Below, piece after piece: positions 6,774 through 7,174 of a DNA stretch of 7,174 nucleotides (position 1 is the first letter of the stretch; every line of letters begins with the position of its first letter). The notes beneath the pieces are model-generated. The model searched no databases, was not told where the DNA came from, and saw nothing but the letters and a program-made list of their open reading frames with translations. Where the stretch lies: NCBI GenBank assembly GCA_900769055.1, contig CAAGFF010000215.1, positions 1-7,174 on the forward strand. Reading direction: 5' to 3'. Source of the DNA: an uncultured Prevotella sp. (lineage in GTDB: Bacteria; Bacteroidota; Bacteroidia; Bacteroidales; Bacteroidaceae). The translations under genes and the position numbers were made by a program.

Positions 6774-7174
6774 TTAGAATGCAACCTTGAAACCAAGATT
6801 ATAGAAACGTGTCTGAGGAGCTGAGCCCACACTCATTTCAAGAATCTCGCGCTCCTTGGCTATGGTAAGGAGACTGTTGCCGCTTACATAGACCTGAACA
6901 CCCTTGACAAAGCTGTTGCCGAAGAGTTTCTTGTCGAAGTCGTAAGAGAGCTGCACCTTGTTGAGGTCGAAACGAGATGTTGAGTACATCCAGAAATCTG
7001 ATGTCACATAGTTGTTGGCACCATTACCTGTAGTCAGACGTGGATAAGCAGCGGTGTTGGCTGTCTCGGGAGTCCAACGGTCGCGTACTGCAGCCGAGTA
7101 CTTGTCCTCACCCTTCACCCACCAGTAGCTGTTGTTGCGAACGCCATTGCCGCCGAAGCTACCTGTTCCGAGCA
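6774..7174 (-). CDS. xusC: SusC-like TonB-dependent outer-membrane transporter, C-terminal part (XusC-like)
   Basis: A partial gene: about 133 C-terminal codons, with the 5' part beyond the right edge. The frame stays open to base 7174, reading LGTGSFGGNGVRNNSYWW and onward; an internal GTG at 7116-7118 is simply a valine codon. Typical SusC C-terminal tracts are FDLNKVQLSYDF, VYVSGNSLLTI and the final strand FYNLGFKVAF, ending in the aromatic residue expected of an outer-membrane barrel. Full-length relatives are about 1000 residues. It would import xylo-oligosaccharides using TonB energy, partnered by the SusD-like protein encoded 33 bp downstream. XusC rather than XusA is chosen because a xusD-xusE-xyn10C order follows; whether a xusA-xusB pair precedes it cannot be seen. 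Confidence 0.93.
   Translation of the reverse strand, partial: LGTGSFGGNGVRNNSYWWVKGEDKYSAAVRDRWTPETANTAAYPRLTTGNGANNYVTSDFWMYSTSRFDLNKVQLSYDFDKKLFGNSFVKGVQVYVSGNSLLTIAKEREILEMSVGSAPQTRFYNLGFKVAF

Noticed and set aside
6774..7118. A short separate 114-residue gene starting at 7118
   Set aside because: The start is an internal GTG valine codon; the frame continues open to the window edge with typical SusC sequence (NNSYWW), so it is the end of a truncated large gene.

Overview
The window looks like a piece of a Bacteroidota genome, most likely Prevotella/Segatella or a close Bacteroidales relative. The reasons are a SusC/SusD-type outer-membrane glycan-uptake pair, lipoprotein signal peptides with Cys followed by acidic or polar residues, AT-rich gene junctions without clear Shine-Dalgarno sequences, and a gene order matching the conserved xylan-utilization core known from Prevotella bryantii and gut Bacteroides (xusC-xusD-xusE-xyn10C). 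The genus is an inference; there is no rRNA or other marker here.

All five genes lie on the minus strand, so transcription runs from high to low coordinates. The right edge (6774-7174) holds the last ~133 codons of a SusC-like TonB-dependent transporter, cut by the window end. After 33 bp comes a complete SusD-like glycan-binding lipoprotein (4932-6740). After 25 bp comes a DUF1735-type surface glycan-binding lipoprotein (3839-4906). After 14 bp comes a GH10 endo-xylanase lipoprotein (1611-3824), whose catalytic barrel is interrupted by a ~290-residue insert with two carbohydrate-binding modules. The short junctions with no terminator support one operon. The implied pathway is: the surface GH10 enzyme cuts xylan, the XusE- and XusD-like lipoproteins capture oligosaccharides, and the SusC-like channel imports them.

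The left part (34-1515) is different. A 95-bp gap, the longest in the window, holds two adjacent inverted repeats: an AT-rich one and a strong GC-rich hairpin that pairs fully only in minus-strand RNA. Beyond it is a lipoprotein with one CXXCH c-type haem motif and four PD40/TolB-like beta-propeller repeats. Its last codons run into a 14-bp tandem repeat that reaches the window edge. This gene is not part of the described xylan core, and what it does there is the main open question of the window.

No tRNA, rRNA, CRISPR array, transposase or integrase is visible. There is no gene-free stretch longer than 300 bp. The SusC-to-GH10 part is a well-known type of locus; only the haem-motif gene and the repeats around it look less ordinary.
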